A stretch of DNA of 64,000 nt, from assembly GCA_030248195.1 (NCBI GenBank), contig JASAND010017771.1, positions 1-64,000 on the forward strand. Reading direction: 5' to 3'. This DNA is from Trissonchulus latispiculum. Lineage: Eukaryota > Nematoda > Enoplea > Enoplida > Ironidae. Numbering within the stretch: the first letter of the stretch is position 1; every line of letters starts with the position of its first letter. Below the pieces are notes generated by a model. The model did not search any database and had not been told where the DNA came from. It worked only from the letters and a program-made list of their open reading frames with translations. Made by a program: the position numbers and the translations under genes. This document shows, piece after piece, positions 1 through 12,035 of this stretch.

Positions 1-583
1 ACTTTTTCCAGTCGTTTCCAGTTTATAAAGTGGCCTTTTAATGACCAAAATATTTTCCTAAAAACAGTTCAAAATAAAATTGTTTTTGGGGGGGGGTATG
101 AAAAATAGGTTTAATATTTTTAACAGTGTCCAATCACAGAAAATACTTGTTAGGAAATTTCGCCTAGTGCCCGAATTTTTTGATTCGATTTGATTTACGT
201 CGATCTACTTGGCGGTCTTGTTTTCTCCGAAATCTTTATTTCTCCGTCTCATATTTATCGCTTTCAATGAGCCGCAGCAAGAAGAGTGTGACAGCTGGCA
301 AGCTCTCCGTTATCAGCTCTCGGCCATGCTCTGCACGCTAACGGCCCGCCCCCCCCGCCGCAACTGCAGGTACCCAGGGGGACCCTCCCGCAAATCAGCA
401 CGCAGTACGCAGCACCTTAATTGGAAACAAATTTGGGTAAAAAACTGAATCTCGGACGGAAGCTCAGTCTTTCCTTAAAACTTGAAAACTTGAAGGTCTA
501 CTTACGTCTTCTACTTATTTGGGTTCACATTGTGAAAGTCATGTACATTGGTTCACGAATTCGACAAAGATTGATGAGACTGT
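1..583. other. Non-coding stretch with a transposon fragment
   Basis: No convincing gene is visible. Bases about 285-400 resemble the inner part of the TTNAA-target element family seen at 28.8 and 30.0 kb: a 'gctctgcacgctaacggcc' segment, then a C run and 'cgcaaatcag'. This is probably a decayed copy. Short reading frames over it are not supported. Confidence 0.4.
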
Positions 584-657
584 GCCTCCGGCTCAGTCGG
601 CAGAGCGTCAGTCTATGCAAAATGTCGTGGGTTCGAGTCCCACGACATTTTGGAGGG
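584..657 (+). pseudogene. tRNA-derived sequence with an extended T-arm hairpin
   Basis: The segment starts like a tRNA: a GCCTCCG acceptor strand, then a perfect D stem (GCTC/GAGC) and a perfect B box (GGTTCGAGTCC). The two bases normally between acceptor and D stem are missing and the anticodon arm does not fold. Most striking, the T arm is a perfect 13-bp stem (619-631 with 639-651) around a 7-base loop, far longer than the usual 5 bp. A weak acceptor match (GGAGGG) follows. It is unlikely to be a working tRNA; a tRNA pseudogene or the head of a SINE is the better reading. The internal Pol III promoter boxes look intact. Confidence 0.6.
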
Positions 658-2035
658 TCGAATTTTTCGGACCTTCGGTGGTACATGTCTTCCTTCTTTC
701 TGATTCCGATTCAATCTTGGATTCTGTTAGTGGGTAACATCTAGTTAACGCTTTAGAAGTGCAAAACAATACGCTTGAAATTCATCTCTTAGTAAGAAGT
801 CATAATGAAAAAACACGCGATTCAACATTTGTAGTCAAAGTTTCTATGATAAGATTCACTATATTTAATTTATAGTTACGGATTTTAATTTCAAAATGTT
901 TCTATCCTTTGATTCTTAATTCTTAAGTTCTAATTCTTAAGTGTTTATGATGCAGGGGATGCTGAATAAACATTAAATTGTGCTTTATTTTAACTCAGAA
1001 GGCTGGAAACCTTTTTTATAAATGAACTGAAACTAAATCTCTGACGAAAACTAAAGCTGAACTTACGTTGCCGAGTGCCGTGCCGACTAAAACTTAAACT
1101 GAAACTGCAACTTTTCGGTTCACACTGACTGAAACTGAACCGAAATCTGAAATTATTTCTGACCACCGACTAAAATGAAACTGAAACTGAAACTAAAATG
1201 GGCTACTGAAATAACACTAAGTTAAATCCAACACGGGGCTTCGCTTCACTACAAGTTTCTATTCGTTTAGTTTCAACAGATCGTGGAAAGATATTTATGG
1301 CCTACTTTTGTTGACTCAAAGATTCAGCGTTTTTTTGCACCTTTTTATTTTGGCAGCATTTTCAAATTGAGGGAATTTGGCATTATACAATCATTTTCAT
1401 TAATATAATTAATCATTAATAAGGTTGCAATATGGCAGATCGATTGATTAGGAAACTTTCACAGAGTGTTAAATCTGAGTTAGCACCTTTCAATCAAAAA
1501 AGGATTTTGGCGCTTCTCTGTGCATCAATGTGTGTAAGCTTTCCCAAAGCACATCAGTGAGAAATGCTTTTCTTTAAGCTCTAAATTAGGTGTTACTCAA
1601 AAAGCCCCTCTATTCTAAAACTGGAAAAGTTGTTTGGCTTCGGTAGACGTAACTGTTTATTTCTGACTAACTTTGTAAGAAGTTGTGTAGCTAAAGTATA
1701 TATGTAGAGTTCCAGAGAAAATAGACAAATTGAAAAGCTAAAGCTCATAAGAATAATCAACTTAATTTCCGACTTTCGGCTTCAGTTTACGTACACTGTC
1801 GCTCATGGAAAAGAACAACTTTTTTAGACTTCAAAAACGTCTTTGTCAGTTATATCTGAAGTTTTGAAAAAGTTTTTTGAACTAAAATGAAGTGTTCGTC
1901 ATATGTATCTTTGAGAAAAAATCGAAGATTGATCTACTGTTGATGATTTTCTTGGATTTTTGGCTGCAGAACAAAAAAGAGACAACATTTTGTTGGTGTT
2001 TCGGACTTAAAAAGCAGGTTTTGTGTTCAAAAGTA
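658..2035. other. Non-coding stretch with a CTGAAA-type repeat array
   Basis: No gene is seen. Bases about 1020-1215 hold an irregular array of 'actgaaact' units, ending in 'gaaataacactaa'. The same kind of array, in the other orientation, occurs near 45.28-45.83 kb, suggesting a shared element family. The remainder is AT-rich without recognisable structure. Confidence 0.4.
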
Positions 2036-3998
2036 ATGCATTGTCAGTGTATTGCGCGATCATTTGATTTTTTGGGAAATATTAAAAAAATCAAAAAATC
2101 AAAACTCAACGCGTTGATATTTGTTTTTTGTTTTTTGTTCTCACTGTAAAAACTAAAAAACAACAGCTTGTTATTTGTTTTATGTTTTTCCAGCAAATAA
2201 ACAAAAATCAAAAGTCAAAAATCAAACTTTTTCCAAAGTCTCCCGTCATTGCTTTGTACTTCTCTTCAAAAAAACAAAAATCGAGAAACAAGCGTTTGAT
2301 TTTTGTTTTAGATTTTCAAAACAAAAATCAAAAATCAACAAACAACGTTCCCGATTTTTGATTTTTGATATCAAAAACAAAAATCAAAAATCAAGAAACA
2401 AGCGTTTGATTTTTGTTTTTTGATTTCAAAAACAAAAAATCAAAAAACAAAAAACAAGTGTTTGATTTTTTTATTTTTGTTTTTTGTTTTTAAGATTTCG
2501 CAGATCGACTAATTTAAGCTACTCACCTCAAATGTACAACGTTATTAATTATTAACTGATTTTGGTTATGAAGTTTTCAACGTAATTTAAATTCTGGATG
2601 AAAACTTCGAATTGAGACGATATATGAAATGAGATTTGACCATGTGAAGCGACGCCAACACTGCCAAGTCGGCCGGGCCGGTGTAAATTTTCAGCTGGGC
2701 CGCGCTAGCCGGTTCAACCTGCCGTTGTAAACACCGCCTGTGCCTAATCTAACAAATAGCGTGAAAACTTTTTAAAATACATATTAATTAAGATTTAGTA
2801 GTATTATTATATATATCAATTTTTAGATCTCTATGCAGCCCGTATTTCCCACTATTCTTTTGATCGCTCGTTGAACTTCCTCTATCTTTTCTGCAGCCGT
2901 GCTTTTCTCCCTACGCGTCTAACGAGCAGACGTCGTAGTCTTGTGAAGCGGGGATGGCTGCGACTCGCCTGGTGCGAATGTAGTTGCCTTGAGAGTGACT
3001 GCAGTGATTTCGTCCCGTTAACTGCACGGTACTTATCACTTACCTACCGCAAGACGCGTAGGGAGAAAATCACGGCTGCAGAAAAAATAGGGAAGGTTTA
3101 ACGAGCGATCAGATAGAAAAGTGGAAAAGCCGACTGTAATAGAGGTATCTAAAAATTGCATATAATACTCTTAAATCTTAATTAGTATGTATTAAAAGTT
3201 TTCACGCCATTTGTATGTACATAGGCACATGAAGTGTTTTGCAACGGCGGGTTGAACCGGCCGGCGGCCGGCAGCTGAAAATTTGACACCGGCCGGCTGG
3301 CCGTTGGCCAGTGTTGGCCGGCGGTCATCAGGTAAGTCTCATTTCAAGTCTCGTCTCAAATCGAAGTTTTCATCCAGAATTTAAATTACGCTGAAACTGT
3401 ATTAACCAAAATCAGTTAATTAATTAATTAAATACGTTGTTACATTTGAGGTGAGTAGCTTAAATTAGTTGATCTGCGAAATCTTGATTTTAGTTTTGAA
3501 AAACAAAAAACAAAAATCAAAAATCATACGCTTGTTTCTTGTTTTTTGATTTTTGTTTTCAAATCAAAAAACAAAAATCAAACGCTTGTATCTTGATTTT
3601 TGATTTTTGTTTTGATATCAAAAATCAAAAATCAAACGCTTGTTTCTTGTTTTTTGATTTTTTGTTTTCAAAAGCAAAAAACAAAAATCAAACGCTTGTT
3701 TCTTTATTTTTTATTTTTGTTTTCATATCAAAAATCAAAAATCAAACGCTTGTTTCTTGATTTTTGTTTTTGAAGAGAAGTTCAAAGCAATGACGGGTGA
3801 CTTTGGAAAAAGTTTGATTTTTGATTTTTGATTTTTGTTTATTTGCTGGAAAAACAAGAAACAAATAGCAAGCTGTTGTTTTTTGTTTTTACAGTGAGAA
3901 CAAAAAACAAAAAACAAAAATCGACGCGCTGTTTTTTGATTTTTGATTTTTAATATTTCCCAAAAATCAAATGATCGCGCAATACACTGACAATGCAT
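2036..3998. mobile_element. Fold-back element of about 1.96 kb
   Basis: The two halves are inverted copies of each other along almost their full length of about 900 bp each. The outer 12 bp are ATGCATTGTCAG and its complement. Each arm holds a long array of CAAAAATC/GATTTTTG units, then a unique section, then a GGCCGG-rich patch, then 'ctgcagccgtg'. The arms meet near 2.92-3.05 kb. No transposase reading frame is present, and no clear target duplication was found. Small ORFs across it are translations of the array. It resembles Foldback-type non-autonomous DNA elements. Confidence 0.8.
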
Positions 3999-4031
3999 CC
4001 GTAAAGAGGCGGACCACAAATACTTAGCTCT

Positions 4032-4088
4032 GAAGTATGGTAATATGGTAGTATGGTAATAGTAGTGGTAGTGGTATGGTATGGTAGT
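4032..4088. repeat. Irregular TATGGTA/GTAGTGG microsatellite
   Basis: A short run of imperfect 'tatggta' and 'gtagtgg' units lies between the fold-back element and the following TTAA-flanked element. It has no coding content. Confidence 0.55.
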
Positions 4089-4198
4089 CATTTGAAAAAG
4101 AATAAGAGCGAAACTTGTAAGCTGTTGTAACTGGTTTCTCTGTAAGAAAGTTTTTTTGCACTTCAATTGCTTTTTATTTTTTACGACACCTTACTTAA

Positions 4199-5174
4199 GG
4201 TGGTGATTCCTTTTGGGCACATATTGTTGTTTGGCGGCGTAAATCAAGATGAAATTTGATGAAACTTTCCGAAATAAGTTCTTTTAGCGTTCTAACACCC
4301 TCCGCGCAATCCCGATTCAAAAATTCGAGATTTCCGATCAAAGTGGTTTTTCCCAATTTCTGAACGTTTGGCAGCTGTTATACAGTTATGACTACATTCA
4401 TTCGAAAGATCTCACTGAGCTTCACATTTTTGCTTTTTAAAGCAAGTTTCTAGCTTTTCTCTATCGTGAGATATAGCCGATGTTCTTGTTTTGGCGTTGA
4501 AAACTTGTCATTTTTGCAGAAATCAAATAATCCAACATTTCTTGAACTACGCAAGCCGTAAAATCAAACCAAGGGCGTCGATCTGAAGGTCTCACAAGGA
4601 CAAATTATCCGACGCATGATCGTCTTCCATCTGCTATCCTGTAGGCTGCTATCATAAAAAATGTAGTTTTTGCAAAAACACGACCAATTTTTTTCCAAAG
4701 ATTGTGGAGCATTCACCATGCAAGCTGAAGGGCTGCTACTGAACAAATGTGTTCTGCACTAATATACCCAGATTTTTCAGTTGCTCCGATTGCTGCTTTC
4801 TAGCTAAAGTAATCGCTTGACAAATTTGGAAAAAGTAGGCAAAATACTGGTTACGCACACATTTCAGCTTATTTCTCTATAACGAAGAGCGATTTCACAA
4901 TAAATAAAAAATCGTCCCCAGCTATTTGATGGATGTATCGAATGATATAACCGATGTCTCGCGAAAAGATTTACTTGAGTCTGCAAAAATTCTGGAAAAT
5001 TATACTTCTTCTAAACTGTGTTAAAATATTTTAGAAAAGCAACGTTAGTTTCGTGGCATGCATTAAAAAGAGAAAATGTCAAGCTACATTTTGATATGAA
5101 AATGACTTCTTAACTCCAAGTAATGAATGAGTAATAATGGTGCAAAGTTTATGTGACCAAAGGGAATCACCACC
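4199..5174. mobile_element. TTAA-flanked non-autonomous transposon, copy 1
   Basis: The element begins GGTGGTGATTCCTTTTGG, ends with the inverted form CCAAAGGGAATCACCACC, and has TTAA on both sides (4195-4198 and 5175-5178). It is 976 bp with no transposase ORF. A close copy lies at 57476-58595. TTAA targets are used by the piggyBac and Kolobok superfamilies; termini beginning GG rather than CCC lean towards Kolobok, but that is inference. Confidence 0.85.
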
Positions 5175-5178
5175 TTAA

Positions 5179-5864
5179 GCAGTTCGGGCCTTCTGTAGGC
5201 ATCGCGTTCACAGATTAATTGCAAAATTGAATCATTTACTAAATTTACATCATTTAAAACAGATTATTGATAAAAAATTAAGGTCAAGGTTAATATTGCA
5301 GTAAAGTATACGTAAAAGCTTCTGCAAGTAGCGATCCATCGTCGACAAATTTCTTCTCAGCTTTTACTCTAGACTTCTGAGTTGAGCTTTACACACTGAC
5401 TCCACCGTTAGTAATGAAACATGAACACATTGAACACCTGCTATCAAAACATGCCGTGTAAATGTCAATAAAATTTTTATTGGTATTATTCTAAATTCCA
5501 AACTGATCCTTTTCACTGCAGCAAAGGATTATTATCCTTAAATTATATATTTCTAAAATATACGTCGTTCATGTTGGAGTTTGTTTGTCAGTTTAACGAA
5601 TCAACTTTGATGTAGTCAGCCAAAACAAATATGTAGCAAATTAACTTTTCAGCTCAGCTTGTAAACGCTTTTCTGCTAACTTTAATCCGTTTTTGAATGG
5701 ATTTAAAACTTATTTTCTATTTCTACTTTAAAATTTCTTAGATGGGATTTTTTGCTGCAGGACGAATGAATCCTGTTTTGCACTGTAAGTTTTTATTGGT
5801 GTATTTCAGATTTACAATATCAGATTCGATTGTTTCTCCCTCATTTTTAAATCCTGGATTCGTC
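5179..5864 (+). other. Upstream region of the GPCR gene
   Basis: This AT-rich region has no separate gene. The GPCR reading frame is open back to an ATG at 5742, so the receptor could start there or at 5865. I prefer 5865 because the extra 41 residues look like translated non-coding DNA. Two acceptor-like sites (cttag before 5742; ctgcag ending 5760) hint at a 5' intron. Confidence 0.35.
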
Positions 5865-7566
5865 ATGATTATCGGTTTGGCAAACTGTACCATCCCCTGC
5901 TACGTAAAACAGACTTTATCCGGTCCCGCCACTTTACCAGCGCCTGTGGTAATCCTACTGTTCACCTGTGGTATTGGTGTGATTGGTAATACCCTGAATT
6001 TAGTGGTACTTAATGCCAAGGGCATGCGAACTAAGACCAACTTTTTCCTCTCAGCTATGGCGGTCGCTGATTTACTGTATTTCATTTGTCTGTCGACCAG
6101 AACCTGGGTCACCAATTATGCCACAAATCATTGGCTTAGAATTATGGACGTACCTTTAATTGCTTTTGCTAATACCTTTTCCTTTGCATCAATTTGGTTA
6201 GTTTTAATCAGTTGCTGCTAATAAATGTTAACTAATCGTCAGTTGCTGAATGATTAATCAGTGGGGATGGGTACTATGTAATAAACTTTGGCTTAGTTGC
6301 TAAACAAACGGAAAGCTGGTCTGGCTTACATTTGACTGGTTATTAATAACAGGTGCTTTTGATGATCAGTTAAAGCACAGTCGGCGGTTAATTAATTGCA
6401 GTCATGACTCTGTGTAAGATTACAACTAAAAGCAGAAATAAAGGATTTGCAAAGTTTGTGCTGGGTGCTGTCATTCCGCAGATTTTGAAGGCTAAATCAG
6501 GATTCTCTAGATTGAAAATAGAATGGAAAATGCATTATCAGAAAGTAGACCTACAGGAGTTTTCAAGATAGAAAAACTTTGTGTTTTCTGTACCCAAGAT
6601 AAACTTTCTGATTTATTGTTTGATTGACTGCATGATGTTTTATAGTACGCACATACTATTTGAAATTTATTAAACCTAAACTTATAAATTCTGCAATTTT
6701 TAAGTCAAGTTTTTGCTATATTTCAGCGTAGCTATGACGTTTTATAATTTCAAATTTTTTAACCAACTGTAATTAATCAACCTAAAATGCAAATATGTAA
6801 TATATATGTGTTATAATTTGTTGTTTTATTTTATTTCAGGGTAACCGTCGGAGTAACCGTGGAACGTTTGGTTGCCGTCAAATTTCCCCTTCATGCCCGA
6901 ACCTACTGGAATCATCATCGAATCGTGATCTCGGTTTGCATCATTTTCCTGATGGGTTTCGTTCTAACCAGCCATCATTTCGCCTGGCGAGTCCCCGTAC
7001 GGGTTCCCAGCTGCCGGGCAGACTGCAATCTGACCGGAAAATATACGTACCAACTGGACATAGCTACTTCTAGGGAATATCCTAAACGGATGGCCTACAT
7101 TGCCGTTTTCAAGATTGTAAATACAGTACTGGTTATTGTACTACCCCTGTTGATTCTGATTGTACTCAACACGACTTTGATACACCATTTGAAAGAGAAC
7201 AGTAAAAGTATCCGACGAAAAACTCCCTCCACCTCCAGTCATCAGATGCGAAAGAGTGAACGAAAAGTTACGATTATGATCGTTATCATTATTGTAGCTT
7301 TTATCATATGTAACGTTCCGTCCGGGTTCATTTATCTGGTCGATTTGGCCGGAAAATTACCTCTTACTCCCGGCGGTCAACTGGCCATAAATATTTCCAA
7401 CATTCTAGTCTCACTGATGAAAGCCTTAAACTTTGTCCTCTACTGTATTTCTAGTGCTCATTTCCGGAAAAATTCGTCTCCATCTTTTGCGGAGTGCAAT
7501 TTCAGGAGGTCCAGACGCAGACCTGGCATCGCCACAGTCGAGCCCTATTCAATAGTCTGCAGCTGA
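5865..7566 (+). CDS. Rhodopsin-type peptide GPCR (FMRFamide/myosuppressin receptor-like)
   Basis: Seven-helix receptor in two exons, 5865-6196 and 6840-7566; the intron 6197-6839 (GTTAGT...TTTCAG) is phase 2 and joins SIW to VTVGVTVERLVAV. Visible features are a glycosylation site (NCT) in a short N-terminus, GNTLN in TM1, AVADLL in TM2, VERLVAV in place of DRY after TM3, a C-rich second extracellular loop, TM5-TM6 with a basic third loop, and NFVLY in place of NPxxY in TM7. The pattern fits invertebrate FMRFamide/myosuppressin-type neuropeptide receptors, expected to act at the plasma membrane through G proteins; the ligand is not determinable. The frame as read ends at 7566, soon after HFRK, in a sequence unlike receptor tails. 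A better tail lies in the next frame (see 7468-7748). A polyadenylation signal (AATAAA) is at 7886-7891. Confidence 0.85.
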
Positions 7567-7748
7567 AAAGTCCCAAACAGTCGTTTGCCTCATTTTCCGA
7601 TCGATCCGAACTGCAACCGATTATGAACAATTCGCCCCGGAATCTCCTGCAACCCCTGCAGAATTCGGTTGATCGATCTCTCAGTGTTCCCACAATGTAT
7701 CTGTCTACGTCTGTCTGCAAGGAAACTTGCAATCATGTGAATTTATGA
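7468..7748 (+). pseudogene. Frame-shifted C-terminal tail of the GPCR
   Basis: After HFRK, the +2 frame reads FVSIFCGVQFQEVQ and stays open to a stop at 7748, giving a cytoplasmic tail with a likely palmitoylation cysteine, as expected for this receptor class. One extra A in the five-A run at 7468-7472 would join the frames. The sequence may carry a consensus error, a real allele, or a recent mutation. Confidence 0.65.
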
Positions 7749-7921
7749 TTCGATAAACCGTCTGTAGGAAATCATCATAACCTAATCTTCCAACATAGAA
7801 TAATCTATTCAATCCAAGGAGTTGTATTCGATAGTTCATGAACCAAACTCAAGACAATTTTTGGCCATTTTTCATTCCTGTTTCAAATAAATGTTACAGA
7901 CAACACAATGAATATTATTAA

Positions 7922-9606
7922 GGTGCTGGTATCGTTTACCGTATTTTGAAGGCTAACTTTACAGCAAATAATCCCAATGACCTAAAATTTCGCTTAACGA
8001 CCTTACTGCTGTTCCCAATCATGCTGATAAAACTTTTAATCGTGTATGAAAAAAATTTTATTTTGACCAAAATTCCATATTTGACGAAAAATGATTATGC
8101 TAAGATTTTCAATTTTAAGTGGTTTTCTAAATTTTTTATCCATTATTAATATAAGTAGACACAACCCAGACTAGAAACAGCAAAAAATAAAAAATTTTAA
8201 AGTTTTTGGGTTTTAAGCTCGAACCAGACTACTTTCGGTGAGCGGACAGCGTGCAAATATATCTACTGCTACGAAAAATTAAAATTAACAGATATTGCCA
8301 TTTGTTTCTTTTAATGTCACTTATTCATGCATATTTAATGACTGTGGATATCTTGCAGCTTAAAGTAACCCATAATAGCAATATTCTGACGTATTCTTGG
8401 CGTGAACAGTGCCGGGGGGAGTAAAATTACGAAAATGGGGGGGGGGAGTACAAATGAAATAACGTTATTCGTCCCAACCGCAATTTCCAAAGCGTCTGTA
8501 AACAGATATGGAAACAAATATCTGAGCCCCATCCGTTTTCTCTCTTGTCAACCAGTTTTTTCACTATTTTACGATAACAAGACCATAGGTGTACCACCTG
8601 TTTGGGTTGGGGGGGGGGAGTAAAAAGTCCAAATCTGGCTTGGGGGGGGTCTCAAAAATCGGAAATTTTCAAAAAAAACTGTACCCAAACTGTACCCATA
8701 TTTTTTCACCTAAAAATGGTCCTTTTTGGACATAAAATCGACTATTTTCGACATAAATCTAATAAAAAAACTACTCGTATTGCGTTTTAAAACCTATTTT
8801 TTAGCGTTTTTGACTGTTTCTTGACAATTTTGTCAGAAAATTTTTGAAAAATTGCAAAAAAAAATTTTTGCAAAAATTTAGCATTTTTTCTCTTGTTTGG
8901 ACCCCATTTAAGGGGGGGAGGGGGGTCTGAGCTCGGCTTGGGGGGGGAGTAGTCGAGGTCGGGTATGGGGGGTGGGGGGTCTGGCCTCTCCGTGGGGGGG
9001 GTCTCACAGGGGGTAAATTGCAGCCTGGTACACCTATGAACAAGACCATCAATTCTTTTTCGTCACTGCTGCGCCTTTGCAATGGCAAGCCAGCACTTAG
9101 CTAAGTGGCGATACATTGATCGTTAAATAATGAAGGAAATTTATGTTTTAAACAAGGTTTTCTCATACTTCGAGTAATATTGTGTTTTCAAATTTGGCGT
9201 ACGAATTGACCAAAACTTATTGCAGGGTCATTTTTCCTAGTTTTCTGTTTAGAACAGTTGAGATATCGCTTGTTAAATTTTCAAAAATGGCATCAACATG
9301 GCGTTTTTAGAAGTTTTCTTTCGACGTGCTAAACAATAACTAAAATGCTGAAAAATGACCCTCGGCAAGATATTCCTGTCTCCGCTTGCGAAATTTCAGC
9401 TTTCTAACATAATTTAATCGAAAGTAATCCTTGTTCAAAATTTCATATTATTTTTTCCAATTTGTGAGTTACCGCCTAACAATGAAAGCTACATTTTTTG
9501 AGAATATGCAAGTTTTCGGTCATTTAATGCTTTAAATACGTCAAATCTATAGGTTGCCATTACAAATTTTTCAGTCTCCACCAGTGCGGTAAACGATACC
9601 ACCACC
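7922..9606. mobile_element. TTAA-flanked non-autonomous transposon (second subfamily), interrupted
   Basis: The left end is GGTGCTGGTATCGTTTACC and the right end is the inverted GGTAAACGATACCACCACC. Both are flanked by TTAA (7918-7921 and 9607-9610). It shares its outermost bases with the 4.2 and 57.5 kb elements but has different inner ends (GGTATC rather than GATTCC). A hAT-like element is inserted at 8584-9038. No transposase frame is present. Confidence 0.75.
8584..9038. mobile_element. hAT-like MITE with G-run arrays
   Basis: A 455-bp element with 13-bp inverted ends (CATAGGTGTACCA) and a perfect 8-bp target duplication AACAAGAC (8576-8583 and 9039-9046). The 8-bp duplication and CA-start ends fit the hAT superfamily. 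Subterminal regions are runs of eight to ten G separated by 'gagt' or 'tct'; the centre is AT-rich. It sits inside the TTAA-flanked element 7922-9606, so it is the younger insertion. Confidence 0.85.
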
Positions 9607-9610
9607 TTAA

Positions 9611-11030
9611 GAAAATAATTGATACTACTGCCTCATGTATTAAAGTTGTATGCGCACCCAGTATGGACTAGGTACATCTGATACTGTGATACACATTTGA
9701 TGCACAAGCAAGATTTTTAATGTTAAATAATTTTAAAAGCTTTCATTAAGATCTTCATGTCAGTGATAAGGATATTAATAGCAAAAACATCAAAAACCTA
9801 TTTATTTCCATTTTTTTCAGAAAAACCTGAATAAACAGGTGCTTTCTTGGAAGCAACTTGCAGGATTTGCGATTACTAAACTGGCTGCAAGCGTTTTCCA
9901 AACTGCGGACACATTGTAGAACAAGCAAGATTTTGTACAGAAGGTTAAGTTTCCGCTTGGCGGACATGTGCAGCAAATATTGTTTAACAAAGATCTCTTA
10001 CTTGCTACTACAAAAAAATGTATGTGAAAAAGAATGTCTCAACATTTTTCATAAAGTTGGAAGACTTTTCTTTTATAGACCGCAAAGTTTAAATAATTCG
10101 GCGATACCTATCAAATTAATTGCATGCGAGGGCCGTGGCTGGGGCTGAGCAAGCATAAGAGACCTGCTGCGATGAGGCGCCAATGAAAAAGTGGTGATTC
10201 TTTGATATGAACAAAGCTTTAGTAAAGTGCGCACATGTTCAGAGGGGAAAGGTTGCTATAGGCTTTAGGCTACTATAAAATCATGATTTTAATTTTTAAT
10301 AAAACCATAAAACTAAATAAAGGTTTAGTTAAAAATTAAAGTCTTGGGATCGGAGATTACACCTTGTAAAAAACGAAAAATTTAAAATTCTCTCAAGTGT
10401 CATAATAAAAGTTTAATTTTCATTTTAGATTTAGAAAGTGAAAAACGTTTTATTGGTACAAAGTTGTGTATAAATTTAAATCGTTAAAATTGTTACGTAT
10501 CCACAAATTTTATTTAAATCTAACAATGTAAAAACTTTCTTACTTTTTTTGAAAAAGCTCTTTCTTGATGTATATAAAAGATGTACAATCCCCGAGTAAA
10601 GTACCAGTATATACGTGAGTTATGCTACTTGCTAGTTAGTACAGCTTCGTTTTGCTGTCATTCTTTTGACGAAGCCTGCGGTTAGCAGTCCTTGAATTTA
10701 ACCAGCTTGCCTTTTAAGTCGAAAAGCCCTCTTTCCGAAAGAAAAACCTGTGAAAGTTTACAGCGTACGCAACTTTCGACTATGAGTGTTAAAGCTAACG
10801 GGAGGTGGCGGCTTTTGTTTGTTGGCAATAATTCTGCATATGATTGCGCAAACAAAAACCGGAAAGCTTTGTTCGGTTTGTGTCAAAGAGGCTGTCAAAA
10901 ATTTTAAACTCTTCACATTCCTGTCATTTATGATAGGGCAGACCTGCCAGCCAACGTTTCGAGTAGAACAACCTTTTGACAACTCCGATTTTATCTCCAA
11001 CGTTAGCTGAGGGTTTCACACTTCGTTAGA
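9611..11030. other. Non-coding stretch
   Basis: No gene can be supported. Bases about 9913-9976 ('aacaagcaagattttgtaca...ggcggacat') recur near 53.85 kb, so they belong to a dispersed repeat. A 96-codon frame over this region is repeat-derived and not convincing. Confidence 0.35.
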
Positions 11031-11034
11031 GTTT

Positions 11035-11245
11035 CTATTTTCAACGGTGCTCCGACTAGAATACGGACAGATCCCCACGTTTAGTTAGGGAACCTTTTGT
11101 ATCCCTTTCACATTATAGGAGGAAGGGTGGGTATGTAAACCACTTGGTTTGCAGAAACCCACTTGTAGTGAATGATAGCGTGCCTAGGCTGGATCACTGT
11201 TCACTCACGATCGAACGAGAGGGGATTTCTGCAATCTGATTGGCT
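11035..11245. repeat. Remnant of the 14.5-kb-type inverted-repeat element
   Basis: The segment 'acggtgctccgactagaatacgg' and the later 'tttctgcaatctgattggct' match parts of the element at 14502-15099. The copy is diverged and has lost its ends. Confidence 0.5.
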
Positions 11246-11696
11246 GTTGAGTCGTCCCTCCGCAGATGGAGTTTCGTTTTTCAGAAACTATATACCGCAA
11301 TAATGTCACGTTTAGAAATAGCCAATCAAATTGAAGGGCCTTCTTGAATTAAACATGATACATAAGAAGCAGCTTGAACGTGATGCATCTCCTGATTTTA
11401 AAGAAATTGGAAATTGAGTGCAATAGTCTCTTACTTCCCAGTCGCTACGTGTATGTACATTCGTTTCGTTGTTGCATCCATTGAGTCTAACTTTACCTAA
11501 ATAAAATCTAATGGTTAAAATATTTAAATATTTTATGAAATGCTAATAATGACCAAAGTTTTATGTTTCTTAGCAAATGAAGTTACTTTCATAAACAAAA
11601 AGCATAATTTATGAACATTACTCTTAAGATCTGTTTCTCTCATCCAATCTGAATCTGACATTAAAAAGTGAGACCGTCTTGTTTCATATTCTCAAT

Positions 11697-11758
11697 ATTC
11701 GCAATCCATTACTTTGTTTTTTGAGAATTCGCAATCCATTACTTTGTTTTTTGAGAAT
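11697..11758. repeat. Tandem duplication of about 31 bp
   Basis: The unit 'attcgcaatccattacttt' plus 'gttttttgaga' is repeated twice back to back. It is non-coding and probably a simple local duplication. Confidence 0.75.
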
Positions 11759-12035
11759 ATTTCAACTGCGAAACTTTAGTCTTAATGTGGAACAAAAACA
11801 CAATATTGTCCAAACCAATTTACTTCAATTTATTTCAAGGTTCGTTGGTTAACAGATTCAGACACCTAAGCAGATTTTCAACAATGTTTTTGGCTATATG
11901 TGGTTTTTCTTAATTTATATAAGTAGTATTATTCTTCCAGCTGCCATCTTTTGCTGTTGGCTTTGGAGATTATTATGTCAGAAATTTGGTTTTGGTCTCA
12001 GGTCTATTTTTGTCGTAGTCTCTTCTGTTTCATTA

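Noticed and set aside
2036..3998. CRISPR-like array of CAAAAATC units
   Set aside because: No regular spacers, inverted symmetry, and a eukaryotic setting; it is a fold-back element.
5784..5811. A 25-base intron (GTAAGT...TTTCAG) at the start of the GPCR frame
   Set aside because: Too short for a normal intron, and its removal leads to a stop codon soon after.
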